NCBI GenBank assembly: GCA_028571305.1
Contig: JAOXNS010044441.1
Location: forward strand, 1-23,104
Reading direction: 5' to 3'
Length of the DNA: 23,104 nt
Origin: Magicicada cassinii
Taxonomy: Eukaryota; Arthropoda; Insecta; Hemiptera; Cicadidae
Shown here: piece after piece, positions 10,524 to 21,046 of the stretch
Numbering within the stretch: the stretch's first letter is position 1
Layout of the letters: each line of letters starts with the position of its first letter
Position numbers and translations under genes: made by a program
Notes under the pieces: model-generated
Told to the model about the DNA's origin: nothing
The model's input: only the letters and a program-made list of their open reading frames with translations
Databases searched by the model: none

Positions 10524-10653
10524 CAGATAGACATAAAAGCAGAAAGATAGAGAGACAGACAAGAACTGAAAACGTAGGCCTAGCTGTCTTTACACTTTCC
10601 GTCAAATTGTTTGTACACGTAGTACAGGTACACAATCAGAAACGTGTAGCCAC

Positions 10654-10733
10654 CTACCGGATGCCGTTTCCCTTTTCCGTTTCGTCGTTTCGGGTGATTT
10701 AACACCGCGTGGAACGTTACACCCGACCGGTAG
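10654..10733. repeat. Nested inverted repeat in a GC-richer patch
   Basis: Outer arms CTACCGG (10654-10660) and CCGGTAG (10727-10733) enclose inner arms TCGGGTG (10690-10696) and CACCCGA (10720-10726). On the right the two arms are directly joined; on the left they are 29 bases apart, across a repeated CGTTT motif. The patch is richer in GC and CpG than its surroundings. It does not match a transposon end that I know. Confidence 0.55.
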
Positions 10734-12088
10734 ATAGTGGCGCTCACTGAAATTAATTACACTAAACTCTGGTCGTGTGCATTTTTTTGTATTCGTTCCC
10801 CATAATGATTTCATTCTCTTGTCCGGTTCCTTTCTTTGTTTCTTGCTGAAAGAACACAACAGAACTGTCAGTGCGTAACTCCCTTCTTCTCGCTACAAAA
10901 CTCGGTGTCCCTTTCCTTACGTCTCTTACTTTATTATGCACACCTTAAGTCACCTATAAAGTTATTCGGTTGGTCAGTCTACCTCTATCAACTTCTAGAA
11001 TCCATTAAATATGTTTATAATTATTAACAAAATATCACAACAGTTCGACATATAATACCGCTGTTAGCAATATTTAGTGCATATTATGATCTGCGTACTA
11101 TTTGTATCGTAATGAGAATCAAAGGATGCAAGGCTGAGCAGCAATGTAACAGCAATTAATATCCTAATCGTATTCACTCTTTTCAAATTAAACAGAACAT
11201 TTTCTTCATCTCAATTAAATAAAATCTATTACAAAATTAAACTTATCATTAAAATAATAAGCTACACATCTGTAACATGGTAACAGACAGAAATGAGTAT
11301 CTGTTATTTTCTCCTTATTTGCAGCTAATTCAAATTCATGTTAAAGGAATAATAAAATGACGTCGCCTATGCTGAACTATGTTCCATATGACATTGCAGT
11401 TTATATTTCCAACGTTTAGTTTATGATATTAGGCCTACTTACTACCAGAAGACACTATATAGTTTGGTCGTAACTAAATAATTCCACTATCGGAAACACT
11501 GTACTTCAGCTCTTCTGATAAATTGATAATAAAGTATTTATTACTATAGGATGCAGTAGATAGTGTGTATATCATTAGTTGCATACTTAATGTACACGTC
11601 ACCGAAAAACATAATATAATAGCCTACCGTATGCATATAATATATTATTTGTGAAGGATTGTCACAAATACTTCCTTAGTTTTTCTTTTCGCACACGTAT
11701 TTGAATAAGGGTGACTTTCGTAACAAAAATGTCTAGACCATGTACTTATCTCTAATACTTGTTTATCGAAGAGAGAGTACCGTGACAGATTCTGTCCGCT
11801 GACTATGGTGAATGTTTTATACCATATAAATTACTAATCAGCAAACGTTTCTAATTGTACACATTCTCAACAAATTAATTGTAACGAATGTTATGTGTAC
11901 ACCATTAGTTCTTGTGGATAAAAAAATTAACTCAATAATCAATCCTATAACTAAATAAGTAATGTGTTTTACTCTGCTCGGGAGCAATCCGCTTTTATGT
12001 AAAATCAATCACTGAATGCCATAATATTCGTTGTGCTGTAAACGGCTCCACGTGGGTGGTGGGTGTAGAATTTTATCAGGAAAAATAA
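10734..12088. other. AT-rich non-coding DNA
   Basis: No gene or repeat family is recognised. A TAGGCCTA palindrome is at 11430-11437. The short frames in this stretch lack supporting features. Confidence 0.55.
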
Positions 12089-12112
12089 AGAGAGGGGGGA
12101 GAGAGAGAGAGA
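12089..12112. repeat. (GA)n microsatellite with G6 insert
   Basis: AGAGAG, then six G residues, then about six GA units. The serine/leucine-rich minus-strand frame at 12005-12223 is largely this tract translated. Confidence 0.88.
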
Positions 12113-15100
12113 CTGTGGGGGAAATAACGAAGCGTGAGGAAGTAGTAGGCCTAAAGGAGAAGCAAAAGTAAAAACTTCGTCAACTGTCGTAAAGCTTCTC
12201 CAAGTCAGATTAACCTCATTCAAGAAGCTGGATTAAGGACAATTATTTTACCATCTATCGGGACGACTTACATCAGATTTTACGCCCTCACAATTTTCTT
12301 TGCATGTTCACAAACGCACAGAAACATCCAATTTGATCTACTTGCGACGTTCAATTGCAAATTTCTCCTCGTCTTTACCTATAAAAGATACACAAAGTTA
12401 TGTGTGTATCTTAATTTCACCCTATTTTTTTAACACTTTAAAAAGTTTAGAACTTCTTTGCAAATTTTAAAAATAGGAGATACTCAAGAGTGATGTAGCT
12501 AATTTAAAAACAAGATTTGATCCGGGATAAATTCTTATGTGACTTCAATTTGATAATGCAATTGCAAAGCATACCTTTAAAATCCTAAAAGTTAGTTTTA
12601 TATCTTAACATTACATATGGACTTTCTAATACAATTTCATTAAGTAATTCGAATGAACATTATTATCAGACAAAATTCAAGTACGTGCATTATAGTACGT
12701 CTTTGACTTACATCTGTAGCAGACAATCATTTTGTAAAATTGTTAAATTCTACACATTCAAATTACATGGGCACACATTTAGTGAAAAATATATTTACAA
12801 TTGTATTTAGTTTTCACTAATAAACCTGTAGGTGAATACATCATATGGCAGAGAATTTTAATGTAGTTCTTTTACAATTTCTGGGAGTGACAACTAATTC
12901 TTTCCTATCAATTTTTATGATAGCCCTGGTTTCTACTGTTTCTTTACGTAGGTACTAGCTGGACTGACCAATAAATTTGAGTTGTCATATATACCAAAAA
13001 AAAACATAAGGAAAATTTTAAGTGGATATCGGTCTCATTAAGAGCACGGTACATTAAATCTAATAGTATCTTTTGATAGTACACACGATATTTCCATATT
13101 ATGTTAGAAACGGAAACTAGTCAGCAAATAATGTTATAGTTGTAAAGGCCACACGGTTAGAAAACATTTCTAAATGGAGCCACCAACTCTGCCAAAAGGT
13201 GCAGGTGTTTACTCTGTCTTATCTGCATTCCCTTCGTATACGTTATGTACAGCTCACTCCACTACTTTGTAATACAATGTACGATAACACGTTTACGTTT
13301 TCACACACGCTAGTCGAAAACAGTCGCAATGTAAATTTCACTTTATTTTCGCAACTACCAAGAAAGTACTCAACTAATGTAGTTAATGAAATTCTACTTC
13401 CATAATTCAGAAAGCTATTTGCAACTGAAATTGCCAAGTCGATGACACATCGTCTTGGCAATGTACAACAAGAAAAAGAAATACCAATGCGTTTAATTAA
13501 AAAGAATAAATTTTAAAACCTTTATAGTTATTTTTTTAAATGCCACTTTTTTAAACTATGTATGGAAGATCTATTTTTACTAACAGTTTCAGAATATACA
13601 GATTTTTTTCTACTTTCAAATAGGCCTGATCGTTATCGTTGCTACTGTTGACATCTGTCGTTTTGTTGTGTAAGTAGATATTGCAAATAGAACTTGATCT
13701 CGAGAATGGAACCATGCTGTTGTCGTTCAAACGAAATAACCAAAGGTAAATAATCAAAATGTCAAATATTTCATTTTTGTGACAAAAATTGAACTATTTA
13801 TCATTATTTTCTAACACCTAAAGCGAATTAAGAAAACTATTCAGGAAAATTATACTGTGTATTACATTACACAGGCAGTTGTGGAAAGGAATTTGGAAGA
13901 GGACACAAAATTACATATTTTGAGTCCATTATAGTATATTATTGTTAATACAATAAACAATCAAGAAAACAATCGAAAAAATTTTAAATATGTAACAAAT
14001 ATTGGAAGAATTAAATATTTATCTTTCCCGTTCTCTTTCAAAAACGGAAGTAAAGTTTTCTGTTATTTTCAAAGGGATATTTTAAAAATAAAACTGAGCT
14101 TGCCAGAACAAAATAATTTTCTCTCAGTAGGTTGAGGAATATACCCCTCCCAAGTGGATCTGCTCTTGACACAGGAAACACCGTTATCTTTATGAATAAT
14201 CTTTTTTTTATTAATGAGGTGAAAATGTTTCTGCCTATTTCTGAAGTGTCGGATGCGTAGTACGTTAACAAGTTAATTCCTTCCAAACATAACAACGGCG
14301 CATTATTTCTGTTGTCGAAATCCATATTGTTCCTGTATTAAAATCACATCAGGGACAACCTGAAGTCTATGAAACTATTTGTTGTTGCCATGTCTAGATT
14401 TTACTTCTACCACTAACACTATTGCAATAATTGGCCTAACAGAAACGGTTATTTAATTACGGTGAGATCCGTTTCATGATAATCGTCACATCGTCTATGT
14501 GAGTGTAGTTCTCCAGTTTCTAATGAACATGTTATTGCTATAGTGATAACCTGAGTCTATTTTTAACAACTGTGCTAAATATTTTGTACGCCGCGTTTAG
14601 AACTTTCCATTGATTTGGAACATTTCAATTCGTCAGAAAACTTTCATGGCATGAACTATCATCATTTTAATAGCAGAACCCCGCCATATGCAAAATGTTT
14701 CTCTTCCACCTTCTCACTTTTCTCTCCTGTACAAATAGATTCTTCAATTCTGCATATTTACAATGAAACGATTACCAGGTTCATACTCATCTGCAACTTG
14801 ACGCTACTACTTCTTATATTTCTTTATCTCTTGTCACATTTTTATCTGCAGTGCCCTCTTTCATATACTCATTATTTGGGCCACTAGCTTATAGTAGAAT
14901 GTTAAAAGTCATGAATATTTCATCCATTAACTTACTCTCCTTACCTTGTAGGTCCATCATTAGCATATTCCTCTGTGGATATAAAATAACCTAACTGTGA
15001 ATAATAATGCATGACTTTAGTCACTTATTTGACTGACTTAGTTAATAAATAAGCCATTCTATTACTTAATTACGCCCATTGCATACGAAGCATACTAACA

Positions 15101-16180
15101 GATAACAGATCCCACACGAGATCCCAAACGGAATCAGCGCAGAATCGACTACACAGTAACATTAAAACTTTGCCCACTGAATTACTGGATCTCGAACCGT
15201 CGCTTTATGAGGCCGTCAGAAACAGAAGTTTGACACCTCATATCTCTTGGTTGCCATCACGATGATTACTGTTACTGATGTCTTCATGTGAAGAATTTTA
15301 AAGTCAATTCCTGCTGGAGGACTTCCCTATTTTCGCTTACTAATTGACTGTTTAGCTCTTTAGCCATTCAGAATTAAGCGTACTAACACTGAAATTTTGT
15401 TTTTATGATCATTATTAAAACAAAATATGTCTGTATTTCAGTATCACACACAAAATATTTGTATTTTATTTACCCCAGCAGGTACGTTTTGTAAACTTAT
15501 GATTCAAAACTTTGTCAATAAAGTCCATAAATTCCGGCTTCCATAGAGAAGCATGACAAGAATTTTGCTAGAAATAACAAAGAGAAACAAAAATATTTGA
15601 ATTAAAACGCAACAAGCGTAGGATAGAGAAAATCATAAACAGGATTAGGAGAATAAATTGTAGTTGGGTGGTAAATTTTACTAAGCGAAAATACACCATA
15701 TTGGAGTTCAAGCTACTAAACCAATTTGGACGACGGTCCTTGCAAGATAGAAAAATGACTTACAGTACAGCGAACTGGATAAGTTTTCCCTCAAGAGAAG
15801 TCACAGGAGAAACTGGCTCAGCAATAGGAAAACATTGTTCTATATGACGATGTTAATATATTTCTCTGTGGATATAAACAACTTACTCTGTTTGTTTGGT
15901 CATTGTTCTATGTGCATAGTTAACTATGTACACAGAGTGTAAACGCACATATCCATACAAATGTTATTTTATATAAATATGAGTGCGTGTGTGAATGTGT
16001 GATGTAACTTAAACCTAAATTAGTATTACAGATATCAACAATAGCGTAGCTCGTACTTGTGGATGATATTAGAACTTACGCTATACACTAAGATATACGC
16101 TCTTATTACTTACGTGCATATCCATTCCTGTTGGCGTGCACAAACTGTTAACACCTCTCACTACTATTTAAATCGTTGTT
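12113..16180. other. AT-rich non-coding DNA, about 4 kb
   Basis: No gene is supported. Frames of 90-95 codons occur at 14038-14325 (minus, ATG start) and 14615-14887 (plus, TTG start); neither shows a domain I recognise. Small items: a single 17-base relative of the 25-bp minisatellite unit at 15319-15335, a 15-base sequence CTCTGTGGATATAAA shared between 14971-14985 and 15864-15878, and a near-perfect 22-bp palindrome at 15911-15932. TAGGCCTA occurs at 12146-12153. Confidence 0.5.
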
Positions 16181-16272
16181 AAAACAATGACACCACAGTT
16201 TCTTCGGCACAAACAATTTGTTTTAATTAAAACACAAAACAATACTAGTTTATGTTTGCCACTTCATATAAT

Positions 16273-16278
16273 TTTAAT
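16273..16278 (-). other. Candidate polyadenylation signal (ATTAAA)
   Basis: ATTAAA on the minus strand begins 26 bases after the stop codon of the cysteine-rich gene. A second copy is at 16222-16227. ATTAAA is the commonest variant of AATAAA. In AT-rich DNA such a hexamer is expected often, so support is weak and rests on position. Confidence 0.3.
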
Positions 16279-16304
16279 TAATTTACATACAACAATTTAT
16301 AAAG

Positions 16305-17072
16305 TCAGTAGTCGTCATTGTTATCACCATCCATTAGCACACGTTTATGTGATCTTCCCCGTAAGCACCTTGGCAGATGCTTGCTAATAGCAAACTCATG
16401 AGAAAGAGCTGTATAGACAGGAGCCGTCGATATGTCATTTCTTACGGAATTATAGGTGTTAACGCACGTGTCACATACTTTGGTTTTCGGTCGCAACCCG
16501 TGACAATCACGGCACGGACAAATCCTCATCTCCGGTCGACGACCGTGATACTTCATACACATCGATACTGTAGGTTTAGCTTTTTTACAAACACTACATT
16601 TACATTTACCTTCGTTCGGTATAAATTTGTCACACACTGGACACATGGATACGGTTGGACGATCTTCCGCACAAGACAGACATTCTTTCCCTTTAGCGTA
16701 AGCACCGCTTTTACAAGTAATTATTTCATTAATTTTCACACTAATTGCGTCCAACTGCTCTGACGATTCTCTAAGCGTATCTGTCATGATGTTACTCGAT
16801 ACAGATCTTCGCATTTCTGGAGATGTTGTAGCTATAAATACGCTGCCCATCGTTGTCAAAATGCACCCTGCAGCCTTAAAAGGTTTTGTGATAGTTCTAA
16901 ACAAAGGATCAAAACACCGTCTAATGAAAGATTTACGTTGCACGTACCCAGATGTACCTAATGCTTTGTTAATATTACGTAAACTGTTCTTATTTTTATT
17001 GCACCTACATAGTTTGATTTCCTCTCCTTCACTACCAAAAAAATTATTTTGTTTTCGAAGACGCTTAACCAT
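16305..17072 (-). CDS. Cysteine-rich tandem zinc-knuckle protein, unrecognised family
   Basis: Intact 255-residue frame with no intron. The ATG has A at -3 and G at +4; the frame is closed by a TGA 15 codons upstream, with no AG acceptor or other ATG between, so this start is secure. Residues 1-60 are basic with a C-x-C at 22-24. Residues 67-83 are a short hydrophobic stretch, borderline for a membrane segment. Residues 95-119 may be helical. Residues 131-212 hold six 13-residue modules, C-x2-C-x4-P-x4, starting at 131, 144, 159, 172, 187 and 200, with an extra Cys plus K or P after modules two and four. Module four has Tyr then His where the second Cys is expected; module six lacks the Pro. 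Paired modules give C-x2-C-x9-C-x2-C, the layout of zinc ribbons. The tail is basic, then acidic (DGDNNDD). I do not recognise the family. A host lineage-specific gene is the simplest reading; a captured viral or transposon gene remains possible. A frame of this length in such AT-rich DNA is very unlikely by chance. Confidence 0.8.
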   Translation of the reverse strand: MVKRLRKQNNFFGSEGEEIKLCRCNKNKNSLRNINKALGTSGYVQRKSFIRRCFDPLFRTITKPFKAAGCILTTMGSVFIATTSPEMRRSVSSNIMTDTLRESSEQLDAISVKINEIITCKSGAYAKGKECLSCAEDRPTVSMCPVCDKFIPNEGKCKCSVCKKAKPTVSMCMKYHGRRPEMRICPCRDCHGLRPKTKVCDTCVNTYNSVRNDISTAPVYTALSHEFAISKHLPRCLRGRSHKRVLMDGDNNDDY

Positions 17073-17079
17073 AATATAG

Positions 17080-17174
17080 ACAGTGATCCACAGTTTAATG
17101 CATTTATTTTGTTTTGAAATATATCACGTAAAAATTTTGACACAATGTTTTGAAATTACATTTGCCTTTGTTTG
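17080..17174 (-). promoter_or_regulatory. 5' flank of the cysteine-rich gene
   Basis: AT-rich stretch between the gene's ATG and the X-box. On the minus strand it contains GATATATT, a weak TATA-like element about 45-55 bases before the ATG, and TCACTG, a loose initiator-like match about 11-16 bases before the ATG. These are common motifs in AT-rich DNA. The assignment as a promoter rests mainly on position. Confidence 0.3.
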
Positions 17175-17188
17175 GTTACCATAGTAAC
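17175..17188 (-). promoter_or_regulatory. X-box (RFX/DAF-19-type site)
   Basis: GTTACCATAGTAAC is a 14-bp imperfect palindrome that fits the RFX X-box consensus RTHNYY-WT-RRNRAC on both strands at every position. It lies 102 bases upstream of the ATG of the cysteine-rich gene. RFX factors control ciliary genes in animals, and X-boxes in nematode and fly ciliary genes usually lie roughly 60-250 bases before the start codon. Match and spacing are seen in the sequence; regulation is inferred. Confidence 0.5.
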
Positions 17189-20100
17189 GGTAAAAGCCGG
17201 GATCAGCTAACACACATGCTGAAATGATCATAATGTAAGATGTGCAATATAAGACGTTCATATCGTAATTCATAATAACTACTGAAAAAATTACTTAAAA
17301 TTGAATTTTACGCCCGTTACGCCCATATTCGACCCCACTTAAATATTTCAAGGACGTAAAATGACTACCTGTTCGTAATAGTTTCAAAAATAAATATAGA
17401 AAGCAGTTCCCCTTAACATTCGTCTTGTTTTCGAAAAAGAAAATACAAACAAAACTACCTTATCTAAGATTGTGTACTAAAATATTAAATTTAAACAAGT
17501 TAAGTCATTGTAAACAATATCAACGTAAGTATGAAATATAAGAGTTACGTTGCATTTTGAAGATTTAACTGAATTGAACCCGTAAAAAAATATCGAAATC
17601 ATCATTTTGAGATGTCTGCAGTAAACGTAAGCAATATAAAAAGTCAAATCTTGAATCGAACCCATTACGTTTTTAGCTGAGGGCCCAAAAGCAATTTTTT
17701 AATTTGTATTAAATGCTGATTATTTAAATGGCTACACGCATTAGTACAGAACAGAAACAACGCCGGTAATTAGCACTGTCACTACTTGATGTTAAAATTA
17801 TGGAATTTAATCAAACTGGAATATATCAAATACATTGGCGTTTGTGTTTGTGCGTTTGTGGGCCCAAGATTCAGTATATTTTTTTTTGGCTGCGTATTCA
17901 AGGGGCTGTACTAATTGAATAAATTTACAGATTCCTGATCTTTTCAAAATTGTGAAGAGTTCTATTACGTCGACATGTGTCCGCGCGCGTGTGAAATATT
18001 AACGAATATTGTGTAGGTTAGAAGCTTCAATTACATTTCAAGATTAAAAATTCGTCGGTAGTCTGCAAATCAAAGATGATTTATAGATTACAATAAATAG
18101 TAAAAATCTGTTGATATATAATTTGTACCATGGTATTCCCTTTTTCGTGTATGTTAATAAGTTGCGCCAGCAACAACAATAAGACTAGCCGAGCTCTAAC
18201 GTAAGCTAATACATATTCATTAAATAAATAATTAATAGTTGTCTATTGCGACCGAAATGCTTTACGGCTGTTATTAATATTTATGACGTAAAATGAGAGC
18301 TGCTGGCGACACAGTCGTAAACACGTCGTCCATGTATATAATGTTTCCAATGGTTATTTAGTATTACACATTTGTAACCAAACAGCAGGTCTGTCTTCTG
18401 TATTAATGCTAGTAGCATACGTAAAGTTTAAATAAATATTTTATGTGTGGGCCCTACCCTCCTCTGCGAGAAATGGTAACAATTGAAATTTCCATCACAA
18501 GCATCTCATCTCGTGATGAGACAGTTTGCAAATGTAGAAGAATGTAGATTAAGAGATACGTTCGTTAAGGTACTCAAAAGAAATAGAACTAATACAGTAC
18601 AAACTCACAAAAGTAGTTGGTCAGTGTATTGTTAGTTAGGTATTTTGTATTGGAGCAGTTATTTTTACACATTTACATGCGAAATCACAATAGTATACCA
18701 TTCACCTAAATAGTAAAATTCTTCTTTTAATTTTTTGACTGAGTATTGTTGAATTAAATTTAATCAAAAATGTCCTTAAATTTCTAGCAAAAAGTTTGAT
18801 TATGGCTACGCCTTGATAAGAGTGAATTAGAGATTTCCATTTTAAAATAGTCTAAACTAACCTTGTTTTATCAATCCAAACTATTCGATCTATATTTACG
18901 TCAACTTACTAATGCAGTACTACATTACTGTATTTATTAAGTTGTCTGAAATACTATTACATAGTTAAAGTTATCTAAATCTAAGAATGTACCAGGAAAG
19001 CGGAAAATTTAATCTGAAGAAAGAACGTACTCTGAAATCACTTTAACACAAAAAGTTGAAACCATACCGATAAACGTTGTTATTAATGCCAAAAAAAAAA
19101 CTTCAGTGGATTCACAATAATGCACAATTAACACACTATGTACATGACGTTATAAGCGCACGTCCTGTCGTGAATCCTGTAGGCCAAGGTGTACGGGACC
19201 GTAATGTATTAGGCCTACTAAGTTATATGTATCGACGTCAGTATTAAACTGAATTTTAATGTTGTAACACAAATTGATATTCTGTTAAATCTAACTAAAA
19301 GAAAAATCATCATCCCAGCTTATGAAGGACAAGAGACAATTGGGATCTTCATAATCACTATAATAATCAGAATTGGTAATAAATCTCTTTGTATATTGAG
19401 GATAACTTTAATTACATACACATTAATACACATAGTCATTGTAGTTTGCTATTACCCGAATTACTGCTACAATTACTACCACTGTACAAAATATCTACGT
19501 TGCGTTCCCAGCTTTGTAAGAAGAACATACAAGGAGAGCATAATTTTTACACATTTAATGGAACATGTATTACCCATCTGCTGAGGATAACTGAAGAATA
19601 TTTTGCGACAATGTGCACATGTGAATGTGTGTTTATGTGCGTTCTTTCTTTAGTTCAGTGCCGTCGGTGACTATAACATAGTCCTACTGATGGCTACGTT
19701 CCCACAAATTTAAAGTGTTACAGCTAGCGTTTCTTTCGTTTAAATATTTGTGCTTTTTAATACACTTTACTGAGTATGATAAGTCACATAGTTGTGTTGG
19801 TACAACTGTGATCGCATGGGAAAATTTTACTATGTTCACTAATGAATTGAGGGACCAGGTTTTACTGCGGGACATGCTTTGCAACCCACGCGGTCTCCAA
19901 AGCCTGTTTGGCTAGCTGGCCAACATACATTCATTACCATACCTTCGTTTGGTGGGCATAGCTTCCACTGCTACTCAACCGCACACGCATGCGTGCGCGC
20001 GCACTCACCTACACACAATGCTATCATTAGGCTGTTGCTTTTACAGATCTTAAAACTACGCCGATACGCTTTAAGTTGGTCACTCGAAAGATTCGATTTC

Positions 20101-20800
20101 TAAACTTCCTACGTAATATTGGGTTGGAAGATTTTACCACGTGTTTAAGTAAAGTCAATGAATGCAGTTACGTAAAGCCATGAAACAGATACTCCGCACC
20201 ACTGTGGCCTACGAACCATTACGATGGAATCCTAGAGTTTTGTTTCAGGATTAAAATGTTAACTATTGGATTGGCTTCTGTTATATCAATTTTGTATATC
20301 TCTAATAAATGAACTCACTGTGTTTACTTTATAAAAGTGTGTGAATTATTTTAAATCTTCACAAACTGTTCTGTCATTCTCGCTAGGTGGAACGTTCACG
20401 GTTGGTATTATTTACAAAAGTAATACCAATTTGCTACCGTTACATTAAACTTCTTTATTTACTTCATTGTGACTGACGTATGAGGTTTAAAATATTTATT
20501 ATATTAGATGCTCGTGTTAATTAGATATTCTCTGACGCCAGTAACTACATACTTCGAGTAGAAAGAAAAATTCTTTTCCTTCTTTGATACATGAATAGTT
20601 TCAATGCCAATAAATACGTAATTACTGACTTATTAAGTTTATGTTAAAGAAACGATAAATCCCTCTTTGAAACACTCGTTACTTTTCTTTCTAATTTTAA
20701 AAAGCTTGCAGTCTAAAAAATACTATAGTTAAATGCGTTAAGCCTTCTTCAAATCAAGATGAAATACCGGCAGGGCCACAAAATAACACTTTAACATCGA
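17189..20800. other. AT-rich non-coding DNA, about 3.6 kb
   Basis: No gene is supported. Seen here: a tandem TTACGCCC pair at about 17311-17327, a B-box-like GGGTTCGATTC on the minus strand at 17653-17663 without an A box, TAGGCCTA at 19210-19217, and a 25-base alternating purine-pyrimidine run at 19980-20004 that includes the palindrome CACGCATGCGTG. Short frames at 19389-19915 overlap on both strands with no recognisable product. Confidence 0.5.
20402..20429. repeat. Hairpin with 9-bp perfect arms
   Basis: TTGGTATTA at 20402-20410 pairs perfectly with TAATACCAA at 20421-20429. The inner bases extend the stem by one G-T and two A-T pairs, leaving a four-base loop. No gene lies immediately beside it. 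Function is unknown. Confidence 0.7.
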
Positions 20801-20929
20801 AAATTGTTGGATACATTTGTCTGTCGCTTTATATGGAATACATGTGACTCGTACAGTCGCAGGCCAAAAGTGGGTGGAATCATGTCAGTGACACGTTTTT
20901 CTTTACCACAGTGTGTCGGTAAAGATCAT

Positions 20930-21046
20930 AAGAACGTCACGATAACACTTCACCCACGTGACAACACCTTCGCTGCCACATTTAAGAGCGTGCGCGCTGG
21001 TATGTGCACGCGACCTATATAAGCGTATAGTATTCGTGCAGTAAGG
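20930..21046 (+). promoter_or_regulatory. Candidate TATA promoter
   Basis: TATATAAG at 21016-21023 is a good TATA box. TGCAGT, which fits a relaxed arthropod initiator, follows with its A at 21040, about 24 bases after the first T, a few bases short of the usual spacing. Upstream are a CRE-like AACGTCACG at about 20935 and an E-box CACGTG at about 20955, in locally GC-richer DNA. No clear coding exon follows: the first ATG, near 21072, opens only a 13-codon frame. If real, it drives a non-coding RNA or a short first exon. All evidence is motif-based. Confidence 0.3.

Noticed and set aside
10390-10635. Serine/leucine- and arginine/glutamate-rich frames over the GA tract
   Set aside because: They are translations of the GA microsatellite.
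14038-14325. 95-codon minus-strand frame with an ATG start
   Set aside because: Residue mix is plausible, but there is no domain, no conserved motif and no promoter or 3' signal; frames of this length occur by chance in 23 kb.
14615-14887. 90-codon plus-strand frame with a hydrophobic C-terminal part
   Set aside because: It begins with TTG, which is not a normal animal start, and its hydrophobicity follows from T-rich DNA.
15187-15205. Minus-strand GGTTCGAGATCC resembling a Pol III B box (possible tRNA or SINE)
   Set aside because: No matching A box at the right distance, no foldable cloverleaf and no terminal repeat or A tail.
14965-15881. Similar 24-base sequences about 890 bp apart, possible ends of an element
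   Set aside because: The longest exact match is 15 bases, which is near chance for a window of this size and composition; no target duplication or internal coding remnant was seen.
16377-17079. Open frames on the plus strand opposite the cysteine-rich gene
   Set aside because: They are antisense shadows of a strongly coding minus-strand frame.
17653-17663. Minus-strand GGGTTCGATTC resembling a tRNA T-arm
   Set aside because: The flanking bases do not pair as a T stem and no A box precedes it.
20109-20130. ATTGGGTTGGAAGATTTT, similar to the first bases of mariner-type inverted repeats
   Set aside because: Only about ten bases match and no second, inverted end or transposase remnant was found.
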